From: Lachnospiraceae bacterium
Lineage (GTDB): Bacteria; Bacillota_A; Clostridia; Lachnospirales; Lachnospiraceae
Length of the DNA stretch: 64,000 nt
Assembly (NCBI GenBank): GCA_017626435.1
Contig: JAGAIR010000005.1
Span: 1 to 64,000, forward strand
Reading direction: 5' to 3'
Shown: piece by piece, positions 26,801 through 33,798 of the stretch
Position numbering within the stretch: position 1 is the stretch's first letter
Layout of the letters: every line of letters begins with the position of its first letter
Program-made: the position numbers and the translations under genes
The notes under the pieces: model-generated
The model's input: only the letters and a program-made list of their open reading frames with translations
Database searches by the model: none
Told to the model about the DNA's origin: nothing

Positions 26801-28371
26801 ATGACCCGGTTATTCTTTGTCCAGGTGTAGGTGATATTTGGATAATTTGGATTGATCCCAATATTCACTGTCAGATCAACCGCTTCACCGATATTTTTAT
26901 ATAAGATATTTTCCGTTGGTGTATTCAACTTCCAGCCATCATCCTCAGCTACCGTATAATTAATAGTGGTTGCATTCACGCCATCACTGACATTCACATG
27001 ATAAGTACCAAACTGCTCCTTAGTGATATTCTGGATATTGTATGTTGCCTCAGAAGAAATAGCAGATGCTGTAGAAGTAGAAGTAACATAGCTGGTTCCC
27101 TGATACCAGGAATATGTAATCGGATATTTTCCTGTTCCATGAAACAGATTTGTTGCATTTACCTTTAAGACTGCCTGACCATTGATCGGTGTCTTGATAT
27201 AGGTCTCACCCGGATAGACCCATAAACCGGTAATGGCATAAACATCAAAATGCTTTACTTCATAATCTACTTCATTCTTGGCTGCCAGCTTATCCTCTTC
27301 TGTCTTGTAGATAGTCGCAACACAGGTATAGGAACCATTTGTATCAGCTGTCAGTGCCGGAATACTGTATGTATTTACATTGTTAGTCAGGGTAGCTAAT
27401 GGTGTCACTGTCTCATCAATATCATTCCGTTCCAGATTCCCTTTGTACCAGTCATAGCGAATCTGATACTTCGCCGTATCATAGGTCAGACCGTCCATAG
27501 TCAATGTAACACTGCTGTCAATCGGCTGACGGATCACCTTCTCATGCTGTTTTAAGCGAAGACCAGAATCCTGGCCAATGGAATAATATCTCTTGGCAGT
27601 AGATACCACAGTTCCGCTGGCATCCTTAATGGATATCGTACAGGTATAATCGCCAAACAATGTCTCATCTGACAGTGTAAAAGTATAATTCGGTGTAGTC
27701 ACAGTGGACAGAACAGAAGGAACAAATGTACCATCTGCCTGTTTTACCATATGATCCCAGGCATACTCTGCAGTATAACCGGCATCAATCCGGATGCCAC
27801 TATTCAGGGTCACACTCTCACCGAGCGCCTTATAAAAATATGGTTGACCGCTTCCTGTATCAGAATAAGGTAATGCCTCTGATACAGAAATACTATTTGT
27901 TGTATAAGTACTGTTCTTGGAATCGGTCACTTTAAGGCGAAATACATTCATACCGCTGTCTGACCAGCTTTCATTAAATGCTGCTGCATATGCATTCGTG
28001 GTAGCTCCATCAATAGAAGTAAAACCACTTCCTGATCCCTGTTTTACTTCCCATTGGTATTTGTATTCCGTTGGCTGTGGATTCAGCACAGTTACATCTC
28101 CAGTAGTTCCTGAATTACCTGTAACAATTGCAGATGCTAACGTGATCTGCTGTCCAGGATTCACCACATAATCTGTTATATACCGAAGATACATATTGTT
28201 GCCGAGAGATAAATATTCATAATCATATGATGTACTTTCGCTCGACTGTTTCTGTGTGCTGTCTTTTGTGATCGTCTTTTCTGCCGCCTTTGCATTTGCC
28301 GGCAGATTTGCAGGTATTGCCATGGTAACTGCCAGTGCAGCTGCCAATACTCTTGCCCACTTACGTCTCAT
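23845..28371 (-). CDS. Large secreted surface protein with about eleven Ig-like domains
   Basis: A 1508-aa protein. Residues 1-30 are a signal peptide (RRKWARVLAAALAVTMAIPANLPANAKA). From about 45 to 1180 there are roughly ten to eleven Ig-like units of about 95 residues, each with a central W and a C-terminal Y-G-x-Y-x-C (FGDYTCTIS, NGSYTCVAT, FGTYTCTAT, FGRYRCIVT, YGTYTCNAL, FGSYYCVVS, VGYYTCRIR). A spacer and a beta-rich domain near 1250-1340 follow. The last 170 residues are extremely Lys-rich and contain a bacterial Ig (Big_2-like) pattern, VAVVSKKGVITAKKPGKAKITIKV. There is no LPXTG or transmembrane anchor. The role is likely adhesion or scaffolding on the cell surface, by inference only. 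Confidence 0.85.
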   Translation of the reverse strand: MRRKWARVLAAALAVTMAIPANLPANAKAAEKTITKDSTQKQSSESTSYDYEYLSLGNNMYLRYITDYVVNPGQQITLASAIVTGNSGTTGDVTVLNPQPTEYKYQWEVKQGSGSGFTSIDGATTNAYAAAFNESWSDSGMNVFRLKVTDSKNSTYTTNSISVSEALPYSDTGSGQPYFYKALGESVTLNSGIRIDAGYTAEYAWDHMVKQADGTFVPSVLSTVTTPNYTFTLSDETLFGDYTCTISIKDASGTVVSTAKRYYSIGQDSGLRLKQHEKVIRQPIDSSVTLTMDGLTYDTAKYQIRYDWYKGNLERNDIDETVTPLATLTNNVNTYSIPALTADTNGSYTCVATIYKTEEDKLAAKNEVDYEVKHFDVYAITGLWVYPGETYIKTPINGQAVLKVNATNLFHGTGKYPITYSWYQGTSYVTSTSTASAISSEATYNIQNITKEQFGTYHVNVSDGVNATTINYTVAEDDGWKLNTPTENILYKNIGEAVDLTVNIGINPNYPNITYTWTKNNRVINGAEGAKYSFTMTKDSDFGTYTCTATNGISKSTVKFIIARNDNFYVERMTNYTQYVKEGSSASFKVRAHSDDAAAAFDYQWSFASEQDFYTDIYVGTWTGETIPGNNTDTLNVSNVSLADFGRYRCIVTNKQTGATRTLNFYLYLQSNVELNYTTDSVLVREVGQPVSMGVAATPAEGLSYVWAFTPEQVVDYSGISDSVLDDGTILLEGYTSATLDIAALEAGQYGTYTCNALYNGVRVGSKKFIVKKDTKSYLELAYATDSVQKVVLGSSVTLGITATSKEGRTITYQWYQGNYAIVGATASTYTIASVRKCDFGSYYCVVSDGVERTGKIPFTVSQKSAMTYTWAGGDAGDTGSVVSKQGTVGKALKLALNVVEDPAYPANYEWYFCKDREDAKALYVSDMIAGATGSSYNIAAVNKDTVGYYTCRIRVPGTEESTYVTFYVYFNTNLVVKTSKTVYTANVGDKVSMSATVSSKKKYPATFQWYFYDKNRESWDGEKWVAISGATKAKYEIASVAKENYGSYRLDIKTDGESQSVNYTLTKKAVFAISNVTASTEATMVGGTVTLNSKVVAPKDAKVTYQWYAEDGVTGDEIKAKNTKGKNAASAKVSVKAPGRITPQDSNSDPYRIITYRVVAKTVINGKTATRSSYVNVMVVQPSMGSKAPQSAHNYKAAVKYPYNYTVDSSTTIQDEPSGKEIVPGGTNIAEPDESTTVRSGKVTNSEETEYVIKDTVSAYGYQANGNVGKIKVTFDKKTSVNKEDYMYVIDGNGKATKYTGSQLKKKTVTLAGKKFAVVIVSTNPSAKSYGFGVSKIKTVKDNSTPSKLTLGVKEKHKINGVLTKAQAKKAKYKTSKKKVAVVSKKGVITAKKPGKAKITIKVNKKKVKTITVTVKKAPKKVKVAKKKVVVKRGKSATVKYSLKPSKSASYRMSVANAKTLKKAKISASVYNGKVSISVGKKAKKKTYKVQISTYNKKKATIKVKVK

Positions 28372-28479
28372 ATTGTGTCCTCCTTATAATATAATTGTTC
28401 ATCACCAGCTTTGTCATACTCCCCGCGCAGACTGATGACATGATTACATAGAGTTTTCTCCCTCTATCTTCACTCTCTC

Positions 28480-28509
28480 ATTTTAACTCTTTGTTCATAT
28501 TTTAGTCAA
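28480..28509 (-). promoter_or_regulatory. Promoter of the Ig-like protein gene
   Basis: TTGACT (28504-28509), 18 bases, TAAAAT (28480-28485) on the minus strand, about 100 bases before the ATG. A small ATAGAG/CTCTAT hairpin lies in the leader and AAGGAGG precedes the start. The rest of 28372-28583 holds nothing clear. Confidence 0.6.
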
Positions 28510-28583
28510 TCTTTTTTCACATTTATCAGTATTTTCGTGATTTCGTATGGATTTCAGCAAACTTCTTGTAAATCTTGTGCAAT

Positions 28584-29312
28584 TTACTCACAACCCAGAA
28601 TCCGCTTTGCCTGCCGGATCCGTTCCTCTGTTGGAGGTTCGATTCCCTTCAACGGATAATCCAGTCCCAGCTTCTCCCATTTATATATACCCATGGTGTG
28701 ATAAGGTAATACCTCTGTCTTCTCCACATTACCCAGAGTGTCCAAAAACTCTTTTAAACGGTAAAGATATTCCTCACGGTCACTTCCCTGTGGAACCAGC
28801 ACATGACGGATCCAGACTGACTTTTCCCTTTCAGAAAGATACTTCGCCATATCCAGGATATTTTCATTGCTCTTCCCTGTGAGTTTTCTATGCTCCTGTT
28901 CATCAATCTGCTTAATATCCAGCAGAAATAAATCTGTCAGGGAAAGCAGTTTCTGAAATTTTGAAAAAAAAGGCTCCTGTCGGCTAAATGGGTTTCCACT
29001 GGTATCGATCACTGTATGGATTCCCTTTTCTTTTGCCTTTTCAAATAGCTCCATCAAAAAATCCAACTGTAGTAATGGTTCTCCTCCACTCACTGTGATA
29101 CCACCATCCTCCCCCCAGTAACTGTGATATCTCCATGCTTTTTCAATCAGCTCCTGTGCGGTATATTCTGTACCAGACTGCCCGTCCCAGGTATCCGGAT
29201 TATGGCAGAACCGGCATCGCATGTCACATCCTGCCAGAAATATCACAAAACGCACCCCCGGACCATCCACGGAACCAAATGTTTCTATAGAATGAACTCT
29301 TCCTTTTATCAT
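28584..29312 (-). CDS. pflA: Pyruvate formate-lyase activating enzyme
   Basis: A 242-aa radical-SAM enzyme that installs the glycyl radical in PFL. The cluster motif is CDMRCRFC (C-x3-C-x2-C, about residues 29-36), followed by HNPDTWD; SGGEPLLQ is the SAM-binding GGE motif and DTSGNP lies mid-protein. The start MIKGRVHSIETFGSVDGPGVRFV is typical of PflA. It lies downstream of pflB on the same strand with an intervening hairpin, so part of the pflB transcripts may stop before it. Confidence 0.95.
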   Translation of the reverse strand: MIKGRVHSIETFGSVDGPGVRFVIFLAGCDMRCRFCHNPDTWDGQSGTEYTAQELIEKAWRYHSYWGEDGGITVSGGEPLLQLDFLMELFEKAKEKGIHTVIDTSGNPFSRQEPFFSKFQKLLSLTDLFLLDIKQIDEQEHRKLTGKSNENILDMAKYLSEREKSVWIRHVLVPQGSDREEYLYRLKEFLDTLGNVEKTEVLPYHTMGIYKWEKLGLDYPLKGIEPPTEERIRQAKRILGCE

Positions 29313-29362
29313 TTTCCTGTTGCTCCTTCCTTTTTCACACGTTCCCTATTTATTTAAAAAAG

Positions 29363-29419
29363 AAAAAAGAAATAGAGGGAAAGCCTATATAAGATATCCT
29401 TTTCGCTCTATTTCTTTTT
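29363..29419. terminator. Terminator between pflB and pflA
   Basis: AAAGAAATAGAG (left arm, about 29365-29376) pairs with CTCTATTTCTTT (29406-29417) around a 29-base loop; T runs follow on both strands. On the minus strand it ends pflB or lowers pflA expression relative to pflB. Confidence 0.75.
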
Positions 29420-29476
29420 ATTGTCTAATCAGATGCTATAAACAGACTCAGCATTTTTCATAGATTTTATCTTGTA

Positions 29477-31723
29477 TTACAGACTTCCATGGAATGTTCT
29501 GGAAATTACATCCATCTGCTGTTCTCTGGTGAGATCGATAAACTTCACTGCATAACCGGATACACGTATGGTAAAGTTCGCATACTCTTCCTTCTCAGGA
29601 TGTTCCATAGCATCTTTCAGTTTCTCAATACCAAAAACATTCACATTTAAGTGATGTGCTCCCTGGTCAAAATATCCATCCATCACACGTACCAGATTCT
29701 CAATTCTCTCTTCTTCATTATGGCCCAATGCATCCGGATTCATCGTCTGGGTATTGGAAATTCCGTCCAGTGCATATTCATAAGGAAGCTTTGCAACAGA
29801 ATTAAGGGAAGCCAGCAGACCATTCTGTTCTGCACCATAGCTTGGGTTGGCACCTGGTGCAAAAGGCTCTCCCGCCTTTCTTCCATCCGGTAATGCTCCG
29901 GTAGCTTTACCATATACCACATTGGAGGTGATGGTCAAAATAGAAGTAGTATGCTCAGCATGGCGATAGGTTGGAAATTTCTCCAGTTTTGCCATAAAGG
30001 TCTTTAACAGCCATACTGCAATATCATCGGCACGGTCATCATCATTACCGTAGCGCGGGAATTCTCCCTCTACCTCATAATCTGTTACCAGTCCGTTTTC
30101 ATCACGCACAGTTTTTACTCTGGCATATTTAATCGCACTTAAAGAATCTACCACATGGGAAAAACCTGCGATTCCTGTTGCAAAGGTACGCCTTACATCA
30201 GTATCGATCAAAGCCATCTCTGCTGCCTCATAATAATATTTATCATGCATATACTGGATCAGGTTCAAGGTGTTGACATACAGCCCCGCCAGCCAGTCCA
30301 TCATCTTATCATATTTCTCCATCACCTCATCATAGTCCAGATATTCGGATGTGATCGGTGCATACGCAGGACCTACCTGGTCCTTGCTCTTCATATCGAT
30401 ACCGCCATTGATAGCATAATTCAAGCATTTTGCCAGATTGGCACGGGCACCAAAGAACTGCATCTCCTTACCGGTCTCTGTTGCTGATACACAGCAGCAG
30501 ATACTGTAATCATCGCCCCATACCGGACGCATAACATCATCATTTTCATACTGGATAGAGCTTGTCTCAATGGAGATATACGCTGCATAATCCTTAAATT
30601 TCTTTGGAAGTCTGGAAGAATATAGAACGGTCAGGTTCGGCTCTGGAGATGGTCCCATATTTTCCAGTGTATGCAGGAAACGGTAATCTGTCTTTGTTAC
30701 CATAGAACGGCCATCCTGTCCAAGACCAGCCACCTCCAGTGTAGCCCACACAGGATCACCGGAAAACAGTTCATTATAAGACTGGATACGGGCAAACTTC
30801 ACCATACGGAGCTTCATGGCAAAATGATCGATCAGTTCCTGTGCCTGTTCCTCGTTCAAAATTCCCTTGTCCATATCTCTCTGAATATAAATATCCAGGA
30901 AAGTAGATACACGCCCCACACTCATAGCTGCACCATTCTGAGTCTTTACTGCTGCCAGATAGCCAAAATACAGCCACTGTACTGCCTCTTTCGCATTCTG
31001 TGCCGGCAGCGAAATATCATAACCATAAATCGCTGCCATTTCCTTCATCCCCTTCAGAGCCTTGATCTGCTCTGCAATCTCTTCACGAAGGCGGATGACT
31101 TCCTCTGTCATGGTACCGTTTCCACAATAATCTAAATCCTTCTGCTTCTCCTGGATCAGATAATCGATACCATACAAAGCCACACGACGGTAGTCACCGA
31201 CAATACGCCCTCTTCCGTAGGTGTCCGGCAGCCCTGTCATAATCTTATTCTTTCTTGCTTTCCGCATCTCTGGTGTATAGGCATCAAACACTCCCTGATT
31301 GTGAGTTTTATGATACTCCGTAAAAATCTTATGAAGCTCTTTGCTTGGTTCGTATCCATACATCTGACAGGACTCTTCTGCCATCTTAATTCCACCAAAC
31401 GGCATGAAAGCTCTCTTTAACGGCTTATCGGTCTGAAGACCCACCACCTGCTCTAAATCCTTCCATTCTTCACTGATATATCCTGCACCATGAGAGGTCA
31501 GAGAGGATACTATGCCTGTGTCCATATCCAGAACACCGCCCTTTGCTCTCTCTTCTTTCTGCAGCTGCTGTAATTTTCCCCAAAGTTTATCGGTAGCTTC
31601 CGTAGGAGCTGCCAGAAATGACTCATCCCCATCATATACTGTATAATTGTTCTGGATAAAATCTCTCACATTAACTTCTTCCATCCAGATTCTTCCCTTA
31701 AATCCATCCCATTGTTCTCTCAT
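29477..31723 (-). CDS. pflB: Pyruvate formate-lyase (formate acetyltransferase)
   Basis: A 748-aa glycyl-radical enzyme that converts pyruvate and CoA to acetyl-CoA and formate in anaerobic fermentation. The active-site pair lies in [17 protein letters not shown]410 and C411, one base further extended to a CCC triplet by C409. The radical glycine is G723 in [12 protein letters not shown]. Family segments [13 protein letters not shown] and [10 protein letters not shown] are intact. The start [13 protein letters not shown] agrees with clostridial PFLs and follows GGAG. A long inverted repeat 160-200 bases upstream (31879-31921) may be regulatory. The promoter was not settled; candidates are weak. 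Confidence 0.96.
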   Translation of the reverse strand: MREQWDGFKGRIWMEEVNVRDFIQNNYTVYDGDESFLAAPTEATDKLWGKLQQLQKEERAKGGVLDMDTGIVSSLTSHGAGYISEEWKDLEQVVGLQTDKPLKRAFMPFGGIKMAEESCQMYGYEPSKELHKIFTEYHKTHNQGVFDAYTPEMRKARKNKIMTGLPDTYGRGRIVGDYRRVALYGIDYLIQEKQKDLDYCGNGTMTEEVIRLREEIAEQIKALKGMKEMAAIYGYDISLPAQNAKEAVQWLYFGYLAAVKTQNGAAMSVGRVSTFLDIYIQRDMDKGILNEEQAQELIDHFAMKLRMVKFARIQSYNELFSGDPVWATLEVAGLGQDGRSMVTKTDYRFLHTLENMGPSPEPNLTVLYSSRLPKKFKDYAAYISIETSSIQYENDDVMRPVWGDDYSICCCVSATETGKEMQFFGARANLAKCLNYAINGGIDMKSKDQVGPAYAPITSEYLDYDEVMEKYDKMMDWLAGLYVNTLNLIQYMHDKYYYEAAEMALIDTDVRRTFATGIAGFSHVVDSLSAIKYARVKTVRDENGLVTDYEVEGEFPRYGNDDDRADDIAVWLLKTFMAKLEKFPTYRHAEHTTSILTITSNVVYGKATGALPDGRKAGEPFAPGANPSYGAEQNGLLASLNSVAKLPYEYALDGISNTQTMNPDALGHNEEERIENLVRVMDGYFDQGAHHLNVNVFGIEKLKDAMEHPEKEEYANFTIRVSGYAVKFIDLTREQQMDVISRTFHGSL

Positions 31724-31878
31724 TACTCTTGTCTCCTCCTTTTCTGTCGTAGCATATCTATAGATTCAAGTCACGTCTCTGAGTCTACCACGACTAAAGA
31801 TTGGAATCAACAGATATTAGCGAGAATATTTTCCCAATAAGAAAATTTGTGTAAAATGTCTGTATTTTTTATCTTTTT

Positions 31879-31921
31879 CCAATATTTAGTTGTTGATATA
31901 GATATCACAACCAAATATTGG
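31879..31921. repeat. Long inverted repeat upstream of pflB
   Basis: CCAATATTTAGTTGTTGATAT and ATATCACAACCAAATATTGG form nearly matching arms of about 20 bases with one mismatch and one bulge around a 2-3 base centre. Neither flank carries a T run good enough for a terminator. The inner TTGTTGATA...TATCACAA resembles a Rex-type operator but with wider spacing. Confidence 0.75.
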
Positions 31922-31960
31922 GTTTTGATATATACTTTTGTTTATATTTAATATAACTTT

Positions 31961-33184
31961 TTATATTTTCCCTGCAACTTTCCACTGAAGCCAGACCACA
32001 TCCTCCCCCTCCACAAAAATCCTTTGAACAAACTCCTTCAGGAACAGCTCTTTTTCCCATTCCTCCCACTTTTTTTCTTCTGTCACCCCAGTCTTATGTA
32101 CAGACCGTTTCCATAGAGCCAGACAGCTTTCCCACAAAAGATGCTCCGAAATCATCGTCTGCTGTCCATGATGTATTTCCCTGCAGCATAACATTTCTCT
32201 CTTTTGACGGTGGCGGCACAATGCTCTTCCACAAAATCCACATTTTGTGACACCATGGAAAACATGGCGTTTTCCCTTTTTCTTCCCATATGCTCCGGTT
32301 CTGTGCTGCTGCCTCTGTACCTGCTCATAGAGATTCTCTGAGATGATCGCCGGATGCCTTCCCTCTTGTTTTTTCCATTCTTCCCGCTGGACATTTTTTC
32401 TGTAAAAGCCATTCTGATATTTATTTTCGTATTTATGCCAGACCTGATATCCCATATAAACCGGATTGTTAATAATACGCCAGACCTGGGATGTATGCCA
32501 TTCCCCAGGTCCTTCCGTGAAGGGCTTCTCCTGTCCTCTGATTTCATTAAGCCTCCTGGCAATCTGAGCAGTGTTCCAGCCCTCTCGTGCCAGAATAAAT
32601 ATCATCTTGATCTGTTCTGCCTGCACAGGTTCTATCTCAAATCCTCCGGAAGAAGCTTTCCGGTATCCATAAGGTGCATTTGCCACAGCGTATTCTCCAT
32701 TTTCTTTTCTGGACTCTAACGTTTTTTTGACTTTCCGGGAAACATCCCGACTATAATATTCATAAAAAACACTCCGGAAGCCGGCCCCCAGCTCCATTGT
32801 TTCTTTTTTTCTGCTGTCGTAATAATCCCCGATGGAAATAAAAATAACCGGATACCGCAAAAAAGTATTTTCCCGGAGTTCTGACAACTGGATATGGTTT
32901 CTTGATAATCTGGAGAAATCTTTTACAACCAGGGCTTGTATTCTTCCCAAATAAATATTGGCCAGCAATTTCCGAACTGCCGGCCGCTCCATATTTGTTC
33001 CTGTATATCCCTCATCCTGAAATATCTGAATCTTCATATCAGATAATTGACTATCCTGACGAATATATTCCAGAATCAATTGAATCTGATTAGAAATGCT
33101 TTGGTTTTGCTCCGGACACCGTTTGTCCGTCTTTGATATCCTGGCATAAACGGCTACAGTACCGATTGTTGTTATCTCATCCAT
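31961..33184 (-). CDS. Large serine recombinase
   Basis: A 407-aa site-specific recombinase. The catalytic domain (about 8-150) has VAVYARISKTD, with the nucleophile serine in ARIS, and VVKDFSRLSRNHIQLSE. The recombinase domain follows (APYGYRKA, then WHTSQVWRIINNPVYMGY), then a zinc ribbon with CGFCGRALC and CC (about 315-340). It is shorter than typical phage or transposon integrases (about 500 or more), mainly in the C-terminal coiled coil. The start at 33184 follows GGAG; an in-frame ATG 21 bases upstream is less likely. No other mobile genes or attachment sites were seen near it. Confidence 0.85.
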   Translation of the reverse strand: MDEITTIGTVAVYARISKTDKRCPEQNQSISNQIQLILEYIRQDSQLSDMKIQIFQDEGYTGTNMERPAVRKLLANIYLGRIQALVVKDFSRLSRNHIQLSELRENTFLRYPVIFISIGDYYDSRKKETMELGAGFRSVFYEYYSRDVSRKVKKTLESRKENGEYAVANAPYGYRKASSGGFEIEPVQAEQIKMIFILAREGWNTAQIARRLNEIRGQEKPFTEGPGEWHTSQVWRIINNPVYMGYQVWHKYENKYQNGFYRKNVQREEWKKQEGRHPAIISENLYEQVQRQQHRTGAYGKKKGKRHVFHGVTKCGFCGRALCRHRQKREMLCCREIHHGQQTMISEHLLWESCLALWKRSVHKTGVTEEKKWEEWEKELFLKEFVQRIFVEGEDVVWLQWKVAGKI

Positions 33185-33255
33185 TTCCTGCTCCGCAAAA
33201 AACATTTTCTATCATCCTATGAAAAATATCCGTTATCCATACCATCACAAATCAC

Positions 33256-33783
33256 TCACACTTTTACATAGGAGAGTATCTGGTCAATAAAACCTAATCC
33301 GACCCGGTACAATACATATAGTATAGTCAGGGATAAAAACAGTACCAGAATCCGGTATAAAAGGTATCCTCTGGCAAAATTCTTCTTATCATAAGGAGTC
33401 TTATGGCTAAATGCCAGAATCAGGGCATATATAAAACCGATCACTGGTATCTTCAACCAGCAGATGCTGAGAAACCATTGGCTGATGGAAGCATAACGGG
33501 CTGCATTCTCAGAAATAAGTAGTTTATTTTTAACGGAACTATCATTCCGTTTTTTTGCGGAAACAGATGCCGGTTTTTTTTCCGGAGGAACATCTGGCTT
33601 TTTCACAGTCTCGGCTGCCGGTTTTTCTGTTTCTTTTCTCACCGATGCTCTCTGTGTCATTCCTCTTACCATTTTAACGGAAGAAGTATTGTATTCTGCT
33701 TTGGCACGTCTCTTTTTTTCCAGCAGCTCCTGCTGTTTGGCCACCCGTTCCTGTTTGCTGATTATGGATTCCTTTTCTTTCAT
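33256..33783 (-). CDS. Small membrane protein linked to the PBP gene
   Basis: A 175-aa protein. Residues 1-95 are charged and disordered-looking (KQERVAKQQELLEKKRRAKAE, then Pro/Lys/Glu-rich). Two hydrophobic segments follow (about 105-125 and 145-168), so the long basic tail probably faces the cytoplasm. The ribosome site AGGAGG overlaps the stop codon of the PBP gene just upstream and the ATG is 15 bases past that stop, so translation is likely coupled. No family recognised. The context suggests a role beside the cell-wall synthase. Confidence 0.65.
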   Translation of the reverse strand: MKEKESIISKQERVAKQQELLEKKRRAKAEYNTSSVKMVRGMTQRASVRKETEKPAAETVKKPDVPPEKKPASVSAKKRNDSSVKNKLLISENAARYASISQWFLSICWLKIPVIGFIYALILAFSHKTPYDKKNFARGYLLYRILVLFLSLTILYVLYRVGLGFIDQILSYVKV

Positions 33784-33798
33784 TTTCCCTGTCACCTC

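Noticed and set aside
30671..31135. 154-codon plus-strand open frame antisense to pflB
   Set aside because: Shadow of a highly conserved gene on the other strand; no start signals.
31879..31921. Inverted repeat as a rho-independent terminator or recombinase attachment site
   Set aside because: No T tail on either strand, and no second copy or crossover core was seen; kept only as an unexplained palindrome.
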